Source: Arthrobacter sp. N199823 (GTDB lineage: Bacteria; Actinomycetota; Actinomycetes; Actinomycetales; Micrococcaceae). From it: a DNA stretch of 38,774 nt. The notes beneath the pieces are model-generated. The model ran no database searches, had not been told where the DNA came from, and saw nothing but the letters and a program-made list of their open reading frames with translations. Below, piece by piece: positions 32,060-38,774 of the stretch (position 1 is the stretch's first letter; the number at the start of each line of letters is the position of its first letter). Location of the stretch: NCBI RefSeq assembly GCF_002929705.1, contig NZ_PJIN01000015.1, forward strand, positions 1 through 38,774, read 5' to 3'. The position numbers were made by a program, and so were the translations under genes.

Positions 32060-32901
32060 ACGCCGCAACAGAAAGCGAAACAACCACCATGACCGTGGGC
32101 AGCCCCGTCGAATCCACGCGCAACGAGCAGCTACACCAGCTGGCGCAGGAACTCCTGAGCGCCACTGAGTCACTCGTCCCGGTGGCGCCTTTGCGGGATC
32201 GCCTTGAGGACATGTCCCTCGAGGACGCTTATGTCATCCAGACTCTCCAGTTGGACAAACACGTGGCCGATGGGCGAGTGCTGGCCGGACGTAAGGTCGG
32301 CTTGACCTCACTGGCCATGCAGCAACAGCTCGGTGTGGACTCCCCTGACTTCGGTTTCTTCTTCACCGACATGGTTCATCACGACGGCGATTCCATCCCG
32401 GCATCGTCCTTTATCTCCCCCAAGGTGGAGCCGGAGTTCGGCTTCGTGCTCAAGGAAACTCTGCAGGGCCCGGGTGTCACCCTGGAGCAGGCCACCGCCG
32501 CCATCGGCGAGGTCTACGCAGCCATCGAGATCATCGACTCACGCGTCAGCGACTGGGACATCAAACTCGTGGACACCGTGGCAGACAATGCCTCCTGTGG
32601 TGCCATCGTCGTCGGAACCACACCGCTCGCCGTTGACCCGGCAGCACTTAATGAGGTGTCCTGCGCGTTGACCATCGACGGGACCACGCTGGGCACAGGC
32701 ACCGGAGCTGACGTCATGGGCAACCCCGTGGCACCACTGGCCTGGCTCGCCAACGTCCTCGGCGAGCAAGGCGTTTCCCTGGAAGCCGGCCAGCTCATCC
32801 TTCCCGGCTCCTTTACCAAGGCCGAACCCGTCACCGCAGGCAGCTCCGCGACAGCCGATTTCGGCGCCCTGGGCAGCCTCACCATCAACTTCAGCAAGTA
32901 A
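32056..32901 (+). CDS. mhpD: 2-keto-4-pentenoate hydratase
   Basis: A 281-residue member of the hydratase/decarboxylase (FAH-like) family. It adds water to 2-hydroxypenta-2,4-dienoate, giving 4-hydroxy-2-oxovalerate, using a divalent metal. Seen: GRKVGLTSLAMQQQLGV (about 78-94), then KVEPEFGFVLKE with the metal-binding acidic pair, AAIEIIDSRVSDW and DNASCGAIVVG. The ATG at 32056 overlaps the mhpB stop; an ATG at 32089 is a possible shorter start, since the N-terminal 11 residues are not conserved in type. Confidence 0.92.
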   Translation: MNAATESETTTMTVGSPVESTRNEQLHQLAQELLSATESLVPVAPLRDRLEDMSLEDAYVIQTLQLDKHVADGRVLAGRKVGLTSLAMQQQLGVDSPDFGFFFTDMVHHDGDSIPASSFISPKVEPEFGFVLKETLQGPGVTLEQATAAIGEVYAAIEIIDSRVSDWDIKLVDTVADNASCGAIVVGTTPLAVDPAALNEVSCALTIDGTTLGTGTGADVMGNPVAPLAWLANVLGEQGVSLEAGQLILPGSFTKAEPVTAGSSATADFGALGSLTINFSK

Positions 32902-32910
32902 GGAAATCCC

Positions 32911-33864
32911 ATGTCAGAGACAAAAGCAGTCAAACGGACAGCCGCCATCGTCGGCTCAGGCAACATCGGCACCGATCTGATGTTCAAGATCATGCGCCGC
33001 AGCGAACACCTTGAAGTCAAATACATGATCGGCGTGGACCCCGCTTCCGACGGACTCGCCCGAGCCGCACGACTAGGCATCACCACCTCCGCCGGTGGCG
33101 TCGACTGGCTCCTGGCCCAAGACGAACTGCCCGACTTCGTCTTTGAGTGCACCTCCGCGAAAGCCCACGCCATCAACGCTCCCCGGTACAAGGCCGCTGG
33201 CATCCACGCGATCGACCTGACCCCGGCCGCCGTCGGCCCCTACCTGTGCCCCGTGGTCAACCTCGACTCCCTCGAGGACGTACTGAACGTCAACATGATC
33301 ACCTGCGCCGGACAGGCAACCACCCCCATCGTGGCCGCGGTATCCTCCGTGGTCCCGGTGGACTACGCGGAAATCGTCGCCTCGATCGCCTCCAAATCCG
33401 CAGGCCCGGGCACCCGAGCCAACGTGGACGAGTTCACCGAAACCACAGCCAAAGCCCTTGAAGTGGTCGGTGGGGCCAAGCGCGGCAAAGCCATCATCAT
33501 CATCAACCCGGTGGAACCGCCCATGATCATGCGCAACACTGTTTACTGCGCCATCCCGGCCGAAGCCGCCGAACCCGGTGAGCTGCAGGATAAGATCCGT
33601 GTCTCTATCGATCAGGCCGTGGCCAGCATTCAGGACTACGTCCCCGGCTACGCTCTGCGTGTTGAACCACAATTCGACACCGCCCGTGAAGACTGGGACG
33701 GCAACGGCCGCGTCGGCATCTGGATCCAAGTCCGAGGAGCTGCCGACTACCTGCCCGAATACGCCGGCAACCTCGACATCATCACCGCCGCCGCCACCCG
33801 CACCGCCGATCTGCTGGCCGAACGCATGAACGCCACTGCCACCACTGTAGGAGCACACGCATGA
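32911..33864 (+). CDS. mhpF: Acetaldehyde dehydrogenase (acylating)
   Basis: A 317-residue enzyme that turns acetaldehyde into acetyl-CoA with NAD+ and CoA. The Rossmann motif is [13 protein letters not shown] (11-23). The catalytic Cys132 in [12 protein letters not shown] has the same number as in Pseudomonas Dmp[10 protein letters not shown] and [14 protein letters not shown] are also typical. It normally forms a complex with the aldolase and takes acetaldehyde through a channel. The ribosome site AAGGAAA precedes; the stop overlaps the aldolase start (ATGA), which suits 1:1 synthesis. Confidence 0.94.
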   Translation: MSETKAVKRTAAIVGSGNIGTDLMFKIMRRSEHLEVKYMIGVDPASDGLARAARLGITTSAGGVDWLLAQDELPDFVFECTSAKAHAINAPRYKAAGIHAIDLTPAAVGPYLCPVVNLDSLEDVLNVNMITCAGQATTPIVAAVSSVVPVDYAEIVASIASKSAGPGTRANVDEFTETTAKALEVVGGAKRGKAIIIINPVEPPMIMRNTVYCAIPAEAAEPGELQDKIRVSIDQAVASIQDYVPGYALRVEPQFDTAREDWDGNGRVGIWIQVRGAADYLPEYAGNLDIITAAATRTADLLAERMNATATTVGAHA

Positions 33865-34892
33865 ACACCACCCCAGAATTTAGTGTCCGCCTGACTGACA
33901 CCACCTTGCGCGACGGCTCCCACGCCATGAGCCACAAATTCACCGAAACCCACGTGCGTTCCATCGTCCGCGCCCTGGATGATGCGAAGGTTGAAGTCAT
34001 CGAAGTCACCCACGGTGACGGGCTCGGCGGCTCCTCCTTTAACTACGGATTCTCTCTCACCCCGGAACTGGACCTGGTCAAGGCCGCCGTCGACGAAGCC
34101 AAGAACGCCAAGATCGCTGTGCTCATGCTCCCGGGGCTGGGCACCATTCACGACCTGAACTTGGCCCATGAGGCCGGCGCCTCCATGGCCCGCATCGCAA
34201 CCCACTGCACCGAGGCCGATGTCTCCATCCAGCACTTCCAGCACGCCCGCAAGCTCGGCATGGAAACCGTTGGCTTCCTCATGCTTTCCCACCGCACCAC
34301 CCCGGAGAACCTCGCCAAGCAAGCGCGCATCATGGCCGACGCCGGCTGCCAGTGCGTGTACGTCGTTGACTCCGCTGGCGCACTGATCCTCGAGGACGTC
34401 TCCGACCGGGTCGAAGCGTTGGTCAGTGAGCTCGGCACCGACGCACAGGTCGGCTACCACGGCCACCAAAACATGAGCTTCGGCGTCGCAAACTCCGTGT
34501 TCGCCGTCCGAGCTGGCGCAAAGCAGATCGACGGAACCCTCATGGCCCTCGGTGCCGGAGCAGGAAACTCCCCCACCGAAGTTCTCGCAGCTTCTTTCGA
34601 CCGCCTCGGCATCCACACCGGCGTCGACGTTCAAGGAGTCATGGCAGCCGCCGAAGACATCGTCAAACCCATCATCACCCGCATGCCCATCATGGATCGC
34701 GCCTCCATCATGCAAGGCTACGCAGGCGTGTACTCCTCCTTCCTGATCCACGCCGAACGCGCCGCTGAACGCTACGGCGTCCCGGCCTACCGGATCCTGG
34801 AAGAAATCGGCAAGGCAGGATACGTCGGCGGACAAGAAGACATGATCGTCGACGTCGCCGTCACCCTCGCCGCAGCAAACAAAGCCGCCTAA
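33861..34892 (+). CDS. mhpE: 4-hydroxy-2-oxovalerate aldolase
   Basis: A 343-residue DRE-TIM aldolase that splits 4-hydroxy-2-oxovalerate into pyruvate and acetaldehyde. Arg17, Asp18 and His21 in [11 protein letters not shown] are the catalytic and metal-site residues known from DmpG; the metal-binding pair HxH is in [11 protein letters not shown]. The C-terminal part, about 290-340, carries the communication domain that binds the dehydrogenase. It is the last gene of the operon; a hairpin terminator follows 21 nt downstream. Confidence 0.94.
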   Translation: MNTTPEFSVRLTDTTLRDGSHAMSHKFTETHVRSIVRALDDAKVEVIEVTHGDGLGGSSFNYGFSLTPELDLVKAAVDEAKNAKIAVLMLPGLGTIHDLNLAHEAGASMARIATHCTEADVSIQHFQHARKLGMETVGFLMLSHRTTPENLAKQARIMADAGCQCVYVVDSAGALILEDVSDRVEALVSELGTDAQVGYHGHQNMSFGVANSVFAVRAGAKQIDGTLMALGAGAGNSPTEVLAASFDRLGIHTGVDVQGVMAAAEDIVKPIITRMPIMDRASIMQGYAGVYSSFLIHAERAAERYGVPAYRILEEIGKAGYVGGQEDMIVDVAVTLAAANKAA

Positions 34893-34913
34893 CACCGGTC
34901 ACTTCACAACACG

Positions 34914-34953
34914 GGCCCGTCCAACCACCCCCTTCGGGATGGTTGGACGGGCC
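34914..34953 (+). terminator. Terminator hairpin of the mhp operon
   Basis: GGCCCGTCCAACCA (34914-34927) pairs fully with TGGTTGGACGGGCC (34940-34953) around a loop containing CTTCGG. There is no long T-run, but the stem is very stable and well placed. Confidence 0.8.
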
Positions 34954-35225
34954 TCATGTGTTCCTATCGGATCACCACTTTAATCAACTGAGCGGAATAT
35001 CCGAACAAAACGGCCACAGCGTCAAGGGGAGGCTCTCCCCCGATACACTCATACTTCAGAGAGAAAATTCTTGGGCATACTCACTATCTTTCTCAAAAAA
35101 GACAGCGGCATCAAACCAGGGACGGTTCAGTGAAGGGGGAAGTAGCCCCGATGCAGTCAGCAAGGAGCCGCCAGAGACAAAACGGGACTGCCCCGGATTT
35201 CGTTGACTCTCGAGGTTTAGTGTTT

Positions 35226-35978
35226 CTAGGCGGCTTTGAGGCCAGTAGTCATTGTCTCAAACTCGATCTGGGTTAGCCGGCCAAGACGACGTTGGCGGCG
35301 TTTGCGGTGATAGGTTTTCTCGATCCAGGTCACGAACGCCAGCCGCAGTTCCTGCCGTGTGGCCCATCGTTGTCGGTCCAGGACACTCTTCTGCAGCAGC
35401 GCAAAAAATGACTCCATGGCAGCGTTGTCGGCGCACGCGCCCACCCGGCCCATCGATCCGGTCAGCCCAGTGGTCTTCAGGGTCCGAACGAAACCGTTGG
35501 AACGAAACTGAGATCCGCGGTCCGAATGCACCACCGTTCCCAGCGAGGACCTCAGCGACACTGCGTTAAGCAGAGCGGCAACGGCGAGGGACGCCTTCAT
35601 GCGTGAGTCGATCGAGTAGCCGATAGTCCGGTTCGACTGGACGTCCTTGATCGCACACACGTAAAGCTTGCCCTCGTCAGTGCGGTGCTCGGTGATGTCA
35701 GTGAGCCAGAGCCGGTTGGGTGCCGTTGCGGGGAAGCCCCGCTTGACCATATCGTCATGAACTGGCGGGCCGGCTTTGCGCGTCAATCCGCGTTTCTTGG
35801 CGAACACAGACCAGATTCTCTGACTGCTACACAGCCGCTGGACCCGGTTCTCACCTGCGGCTAGGCCTTGGTCCTTCAGCTCGTCGGCAATGAATCGGTA
35901 GCCGAATGCCGGGTCGTCTCGGTGCACGTCCAGAGCGGCGTTGATCAGGTGCGCATCAGCCCAATCCTGGTCCGTCAC
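35226..35978 (-). pseudogene. IS3-family transposase orfB (catalytic part)
   Basis: A frame of 250 codons with the DDE integrase core: first Asp in WLTDITEH, second in HSDRGSQFRS and Glu in NAAMESFFALLQKSV. The N-terminal helical part reads DDPAFGYRFIADEL. In complete relatives orfB continues upstream and is joined to orfA by programmed frameshifting. Here the joining part is disrupted, so the GTG at 35978 is only where the open frame begins. The catalytic core looks undamaged, but normal OrfAB is not expected. Confidence 0.8.
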
Positions 35979-36369
35979 CGGAGCCGCCTTCCAGGTGTAG
36001 AACGCCTGTGTAGAGAAGCCGAGCAGCGAAACAGGCCACCGCGGCGGGAACCCCGTCGCACGTCTTGATCAAGGACCAGCGGGAACGCCATTTTGGGGCA
36101 GCTTGCGGGCGAAGAACGCCGCAGCCCGGCGCAGGATCTCATCCTCTTGTTCCAACAGCCGGCTACGTTTCTTCGCATTCCGCAGTTCGGCCGCCTCGAC
36201 AGCGCTTACTCCCGGGCGAGTTCCGTCCTCGATATCGGCTTTCTTGAGCCAGTTATGCAACGTTGCTTCGCAAGATCCCGAAGTCCCAGGCGATCTGAGC
36301 GATCGGGGCTTCGTGCTTGCGGGCCACGGCAACTTTCGTCACGGCGGAACTCGGCAGGGAAAGGCTTAG
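35979..36369 (-). pseudogene. IS3-family orfA and linker, frameshifted
   Basis: The ATG at 36369 begins MPKPFPAEFRRD, the usual orfA start. The frame is lost soon after. A second frame reads VAVARKHEAPIAQIAWDFGI, a third carries the HTH and leucine-zipper part (EATLHNWLKKADIEDG, ELRNAKKRSRLLEQEDEILR), and the link to orfB (KMAFPLVLD..., GFSTQAFYTWKAAPV) changes frame twice more. This is more than the single programmed shift of IS3 elements, so orfA is dead. Confidence 0.8.
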
Positions 36370-36440
36370 GCATATCAATATCCTTGCTGCAAGGAACAAA
36401 TCCTCACAAGTCAGGAGTCAAGCAAACCCGGGGCAGTCCC

Positions 36441-36712
36441 TTCGGAGCTGCTCCCATGGGAAACCGGCCCTTGGTAGCGAGAACCATCTGATCCCGCGTG
36501 CCGGGACGTTGGGCCAGCCAACGGCCAATGATCTCCTCTGACACGCCGGCGCTATACACGTCAGCGGTATCAACAAAGTTCCCGCCAGCGGCAACGTAGC
36601 TACACAGGATGGCGAGGGAGGTTTCCTCAGTGGCCTCTGCCCCAAACGTCCTGGTGCCCAGCGCGTAGTTGGAAACCACTGCGCCGCTGTTGCCTAAAGT
36701 GCCATATTTCAT
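36441..36712 (-). pseudogene. Aldo/keto reductase, truncated by the IS
   Basis: Only the first 90 or so residues remain: [20 protein letters not shown], then [20 protein letters not shown] with the catalytic Asp and Tyr, and [11 protein letters not shown] with the catalytic Lys. Coding sequence then enters the IS end and stops at 36404. Full proteins have about 320-340 residues. The GAGG ribosome site overlaps the stop of the epimerase gene, so it was the second gene of that operon. The substrate is unknown. Confidence 0.88.
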
Positions 36713-36720
36713 GATGATCC

Positions 36721-37593
36721 TCAGTTCTCGATGTGCGTGGTCCGGTCCGGCTGGTGGTTCCGCCAGCTGTGCTCCGGGACGTACCCCAGGAGTCTTGTGG
36801 CTTTGTCGATGGAAAGCATGGTCTCGTGCTCACCAAGTTTCTTGCGCACCTCTACCTTCGGGAAAACCTCGGCGGCGAGATCGGCACTGGAACGACGCAT
36901 GACGGTGTCGGCGTTGGCAATGATGAACGCCTCAAACCCCGCCCGGCCGTTTTCAAGTGCCCGCGCGACTGCCTGCGCGCCATCACGGCCATCGATGTAC
37001 CCCCACAGATTCCATTTGCGCGCCATAGCGTCGGTATCAAAGGACGGGAAGGCGGCGTAGTCCTGAACGTCCATGACATTGGAAAAGCGAAGCGCAATAA
37101 TGCTCAACTCCGGATCCCAGCGCACCAGCTCCCTGGCCATCTGCTCTTCAAGGTGCTTCACCAGCGAGTAGGTGCTTTCCGGCCGGGCAGGATATTCCTC
37201 ATTTACCGGTATATACGGAGGGTCAACATCGAACGGCAATCCCAACACCGTCTCACTGGAGGCGTACACGAGCCGTTTAATGCCCGCGCGCCGGGCAGCC
37301 TGGAACACGTTGTAGGTGGACAGCATGTTGTTCTCGAAGGTGGCTGCATCCGGCACAATGCCCGGCGCGGGGATGGCCCCCAGATGGACAACAGCATCGA
37401 AGCCACTGTGCCTGTCATCCAGACCCAGGAACACGTCCAAGACCTGGCCATAATTGCTCAGATCAACGAAGACCTGCACCTCATTCCTCTCCCCGACACG
37501 GTCAAGGTTCAGTATGTGGTGCCCATCCTCCGCGAGCCTGCGCACCACGTGGCGCCCCAGCTTTCCGCTTCCACCTGTGACTGCAATTCTCAT
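36721..37593 (-). CDS. NAD-dependent epimerase/dehydratase (extended SDR)
   Basis: A 290-residue extended short-chain dehydrogenase/reductase. The Rossmann motif [14 protein letters not shown] is at residues 7-20, followed by LNLDRVG. The active site has Ser in [10 protein letters not shown] and the pair Tyr/Lys in YSLVKHLEE. The C-terminal half, with [10 protein letters not shown] and [15 protein letters not shown], is typical of nucleotide-sugar epimerase-like proteins that act on uronate or sugar lactones. The exact substrate cannot be read. The ATG at 37593 has the strong ribosome site AAGGAGG. It led an operon with the truncated aldo/keto reductase, so a sugar-oxidation role is plausible. 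Confidence 0.88.
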   Translation of the reverse strand: MRIAVTGGSGKLGRHVVRRLAEDGHHILNLDRVGERNEVQVFVDLSNYGQVLDVFLGLDDRHSGFDAVVHLGAIPAPGIVPDAATFENNMLSTYNVFQAARRAGIKRLVYASSETVLGLPFDVDPPYIPVNEEYPARPESTYSLVKHLEEQMARELVRWDPELSIIALRFSNVMDVQDYAAFPSFDTDAMARKWNLWGYIDGRDGAQAVARALENGRAGFEAFIIANADTVMRRSSADLAAEVFPKVEVRKKLGEHETMLSIDKATRLLGYVPEHSWRNHQPDRTTHIEN

Positions 37594-38215
37594 CGGTCCT
37601 CCTTCGGTATGTGTCAATGGTTCCAGCCGTACACCCTGATCAAGGCGATGCCGATCAGGCCTCATGGCAGGATGTCACCTGGCCGGCGGCATTGAATCCA
37701 CCATAGAACGAAGACCGGCTGCGACGCGTGGCCCTCTGAGTCCTAGTCTCGCCGAACGGGTTCCACCCACGCGTAAATCCCAGCCATGAGGTTGAGCACT
37801 GTCTTTGAAGAAAGAGTATCTGAAAACACAGACATTCTGTTTCCCCTTTACGTTCCAACGTGCAATTGGCCGTGGAGCAGTAGAAACGAATTTGGTCTGG
37901 CCGTCAGCACTTAGATCAAGAGATCCACCACCGCGGGCGACGACAGAAATAACTAGGAAAACGTACGCTCATCGACCACGAAAAAATCAAAGCAGCATCG
38001 CTCAGGAACAAAAGGGCTCATGGCCACACGAAACGGCGCACGTCATGGGGTCTAGGCCTTCACGAACCATGAACAGTGTGAGGGGGACAGGATCACCACA
38101 TCACTCAGCAAGGAGGCACCAAAAACAAACAGCAAAATCGGTGTCGGAGTACCAAGACGCCGCATAACAAGACTCCTCAGGGGAACCGTTTGGGAACGCG
38201 GTGGGAACACCCAAC
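37594..38215. other. No gene seen
   Basis: About 620 bases upstream of the epimerase. A 120-codon plus-strand frame (37805-38167) has an unnatural composition (many Arg, Thr, His and Gln) and no ribosome site, so I do not call it. The first 100 bases should contain the epimerase promoter, but I could not identify it with confidence. Confidence 0.5.
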
Positions 38216-38260
38216 CACGAAAACCCCCTGTAAACAGGGGGGCAAACGTGCCCAAGGTGG
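38216..38260 (+). repeat. 45-bp direct repeat, copy 2
   Basis: Second copy of the repeat at 25735-25779, 42 of 45 bases identical and in the same orientation. Its end overlaps the beginning of the 76-bp repeat described next. Confidence 0.9.
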
Positions 38261-38323
38261 AGTGTGATCCCACGACGTCGTTCCCAGATGATACTTCCCC
38301 GGTGTCTCGAGACATAGTTCCCA
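38248..38323 (+). repeat. 76-bp direct repeat, copy 1
   Basis: Begins GTGCCCAAGGTG and ends GACATAGTTCCCA; 66 of 76 bases match 38583-38658 without gaps. It includes the palindrome TGTCTCGAGACA. Such repeated short dyads suggest the terminal part of a mobile element, though no transposase is visible in the window here. Confidence 0.85.
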
Positions 38324-38482
38324 CCGTGGTTGAGCTTTTCTGCCTAGAGAGCTGTTTAGCCCAATGTGGCGGTTGCTAGGAATCTTGGAACGCCCCGAGG
38401 AGACGGATAGTGTGCCTTCAATGCCCGCGGCATAGGCCATTGGGAGCCTGGACCATGAGAAGGTTTTCCAGGCAAAAAAGAA

Positions 38483-38519
38483 ACACCCCAGTCCGAAGAC
38501 CGAGGTGTAACTATTTTTT
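38483..38519 (+). terminator. Intrinsic terminator between the 76-bp repeats
   Basis: ACACC (38483-38487) and GGTGT (38504-38508), with inner GTC/GAC pairing around CGAA, form a stem that is followed by TTTTTT (38514-38519). No gene ends nearby on the plus strand in this window, so it may belong to a lost gene. Confidence 0.6.
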
Positions 38520-38582
38520 CCTCACATCAAGTGAGAACGATGTCCCGTTACATCAGTCAACGATGTCGAGACACATCACAAT

Positions 38583-38658
38583 GTGCCCAAGGTGATGTGT
38601 GATCTCAGGACATAGTTCCCAGGTGACACTTCCCCGATGTCTCGGGACATAGTTCCCA
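38583..38658 (+). repeat. 76-bp direct repeat, copy 2
   Basis: Second copy, 335 bases after the first. The dyad here reads TGTCTCGGGACA, so one arm base differs. Just upstream (38535-38575) are two related ATGTC motifs (AACGATGTCCCG, AACGATGTCGAG), which look like further, more decayed units. Confidence 0.85.
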
Positions 38659-38774
38659 GCATTTTCGATCTGCTATCACGCCCAATCGCCCCGCCTATGT
38701 CAAGGGCCATGAGTTTCTGCCCACCAGCGGTCAGGTTATCTACCCACTGGTGGCCAGCAATAATGCCCGGATAT

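Larger units (their letters stand above)
35184..36440 (-). mobile_element. Decayed IS3-family insertion sequence
   Basis: An element of about 1257 bp. The ends are inverted repeats: GGGACTGCCCCGG at 35184-35196 and its complement at 36428-36440. Pairing continues inward with mismatches (TTT..TTGACTC). It holds a nearly intact orfB and an orfA broken by several frameshifts, all on the minus strand. No clear target-site duplication is seen. The right end lies inside an aldo/keto reductase gene. The 230 bases on its left (34954-35183) hold no gene and no remainder of that reductase. Confidence 0.85.

Noticed and set aside
33747-34895. A 382-codon minus-strand frame opposite mhpE
   Set aside because: Composition (runs of Gly, Val, His, Asp) is typical of an antisense shadow in GC-rich DNA. 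mhpE on the other strand has all catalytic residues.
36733-37695. A 320-codon plus-strand frame opposite the epimerase gene
   Set aside because: No family motifs, whereas the minus strand has a clear Rossmann fold and Tyr/Lys active site.
37805-38167. A 120-codon plus-strand frame
   Set aside because: It has no ribosome site, an odd amino acid composition and no recognisable motif.
1-38774. CRISPR array or prophage
   Set aside because: No regularly spaced short repeats with unique spacers, and no phage structural, integrase or lysis genes were found.

Overview
The window looks like chromosome of a GC-rich actinomycete, most likely Arthrobacter or a close Micrococcaceae relative. This rests on codon use, GTG/TTG starts, ATGA gene overlaps and the type of each protein family; no rRNA or complete tRNA is present to settle it. 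No CRISPR array or replication origin was seen.

Left edge (1-2.1 kb): a membrane protein cut by the window edge, an orphan protein that may be an immunity protein, and a lipoprotein. Region A (2.4-14.1 kb) is a dormancy/hypoxia-type stress island. It holds two tandem flavin-fold (PPOX/NimA-like) proteins, an F420/NADPH reductase-like protein, a metal P-type ATPase broken by two in-frame stops, a NarL-family regulator very like mycobacterial DosR/DevR, a P3-type Mg2+ ATPase, two universal stress proteins, a phosphoketolase and a VIT-family Fe/Mn transporter. A sequence close to the mycobacterial DosR box lies between the divergent usp and phosphoketolase genes, and weaker ones precede the regulator and the first flavin protein. 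No DosS/DosT-type kinase is in the window.

Region B (14.1-19.4 kb, minus strand) is a tight redox operon: histidine kinase and OmpR-type regulator, then a small exported protein, an ApbE flavin transferase, a diheme ferric-reductase-like membrane protein, a NuoF-like flavoprotein and a [3Fe-4S]-type ferredoxin. Start/stop overlaps link most of the genes. Region C (19.4-21.2 kb) is decayed DNA containing a broken aldehyde dehydrogenase gene.

Region D (21.4-25.6 kb) is a persulfide/sulfide detoxification locus: a CstR-type repressor, a tiny Cys-rich protein, a CstB-type persulfide dioxygenase-rhodanese fusion, two more rhodaneses and a TauE-type exporter. Four C4-5/G4-5 palindromes mark the promoters, and one sits exactly in a -35/-10 spacer.

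Region E (26.2-34.9 kb) is a complete 3-(3-hydroxyphenyl)propionate meta-cleavage module: transporter, divergent IclR regulator, then mhpC-A-B-D-F-E, taking the substrate through ring hydroxylation, ring cleavage and C-C hydrolysis to succinate, pyruvate and acetyl-CoA. A 45-bp direct repeat occurs on both sides of this region (25.7 and 38.2 kb). Region F (35.2-38.8 kb) has a decayed IS3-family element that cuts an aldo/keto reductase gene, an NAD-dependent epimerase, and a gene-poor repeat-rich end.
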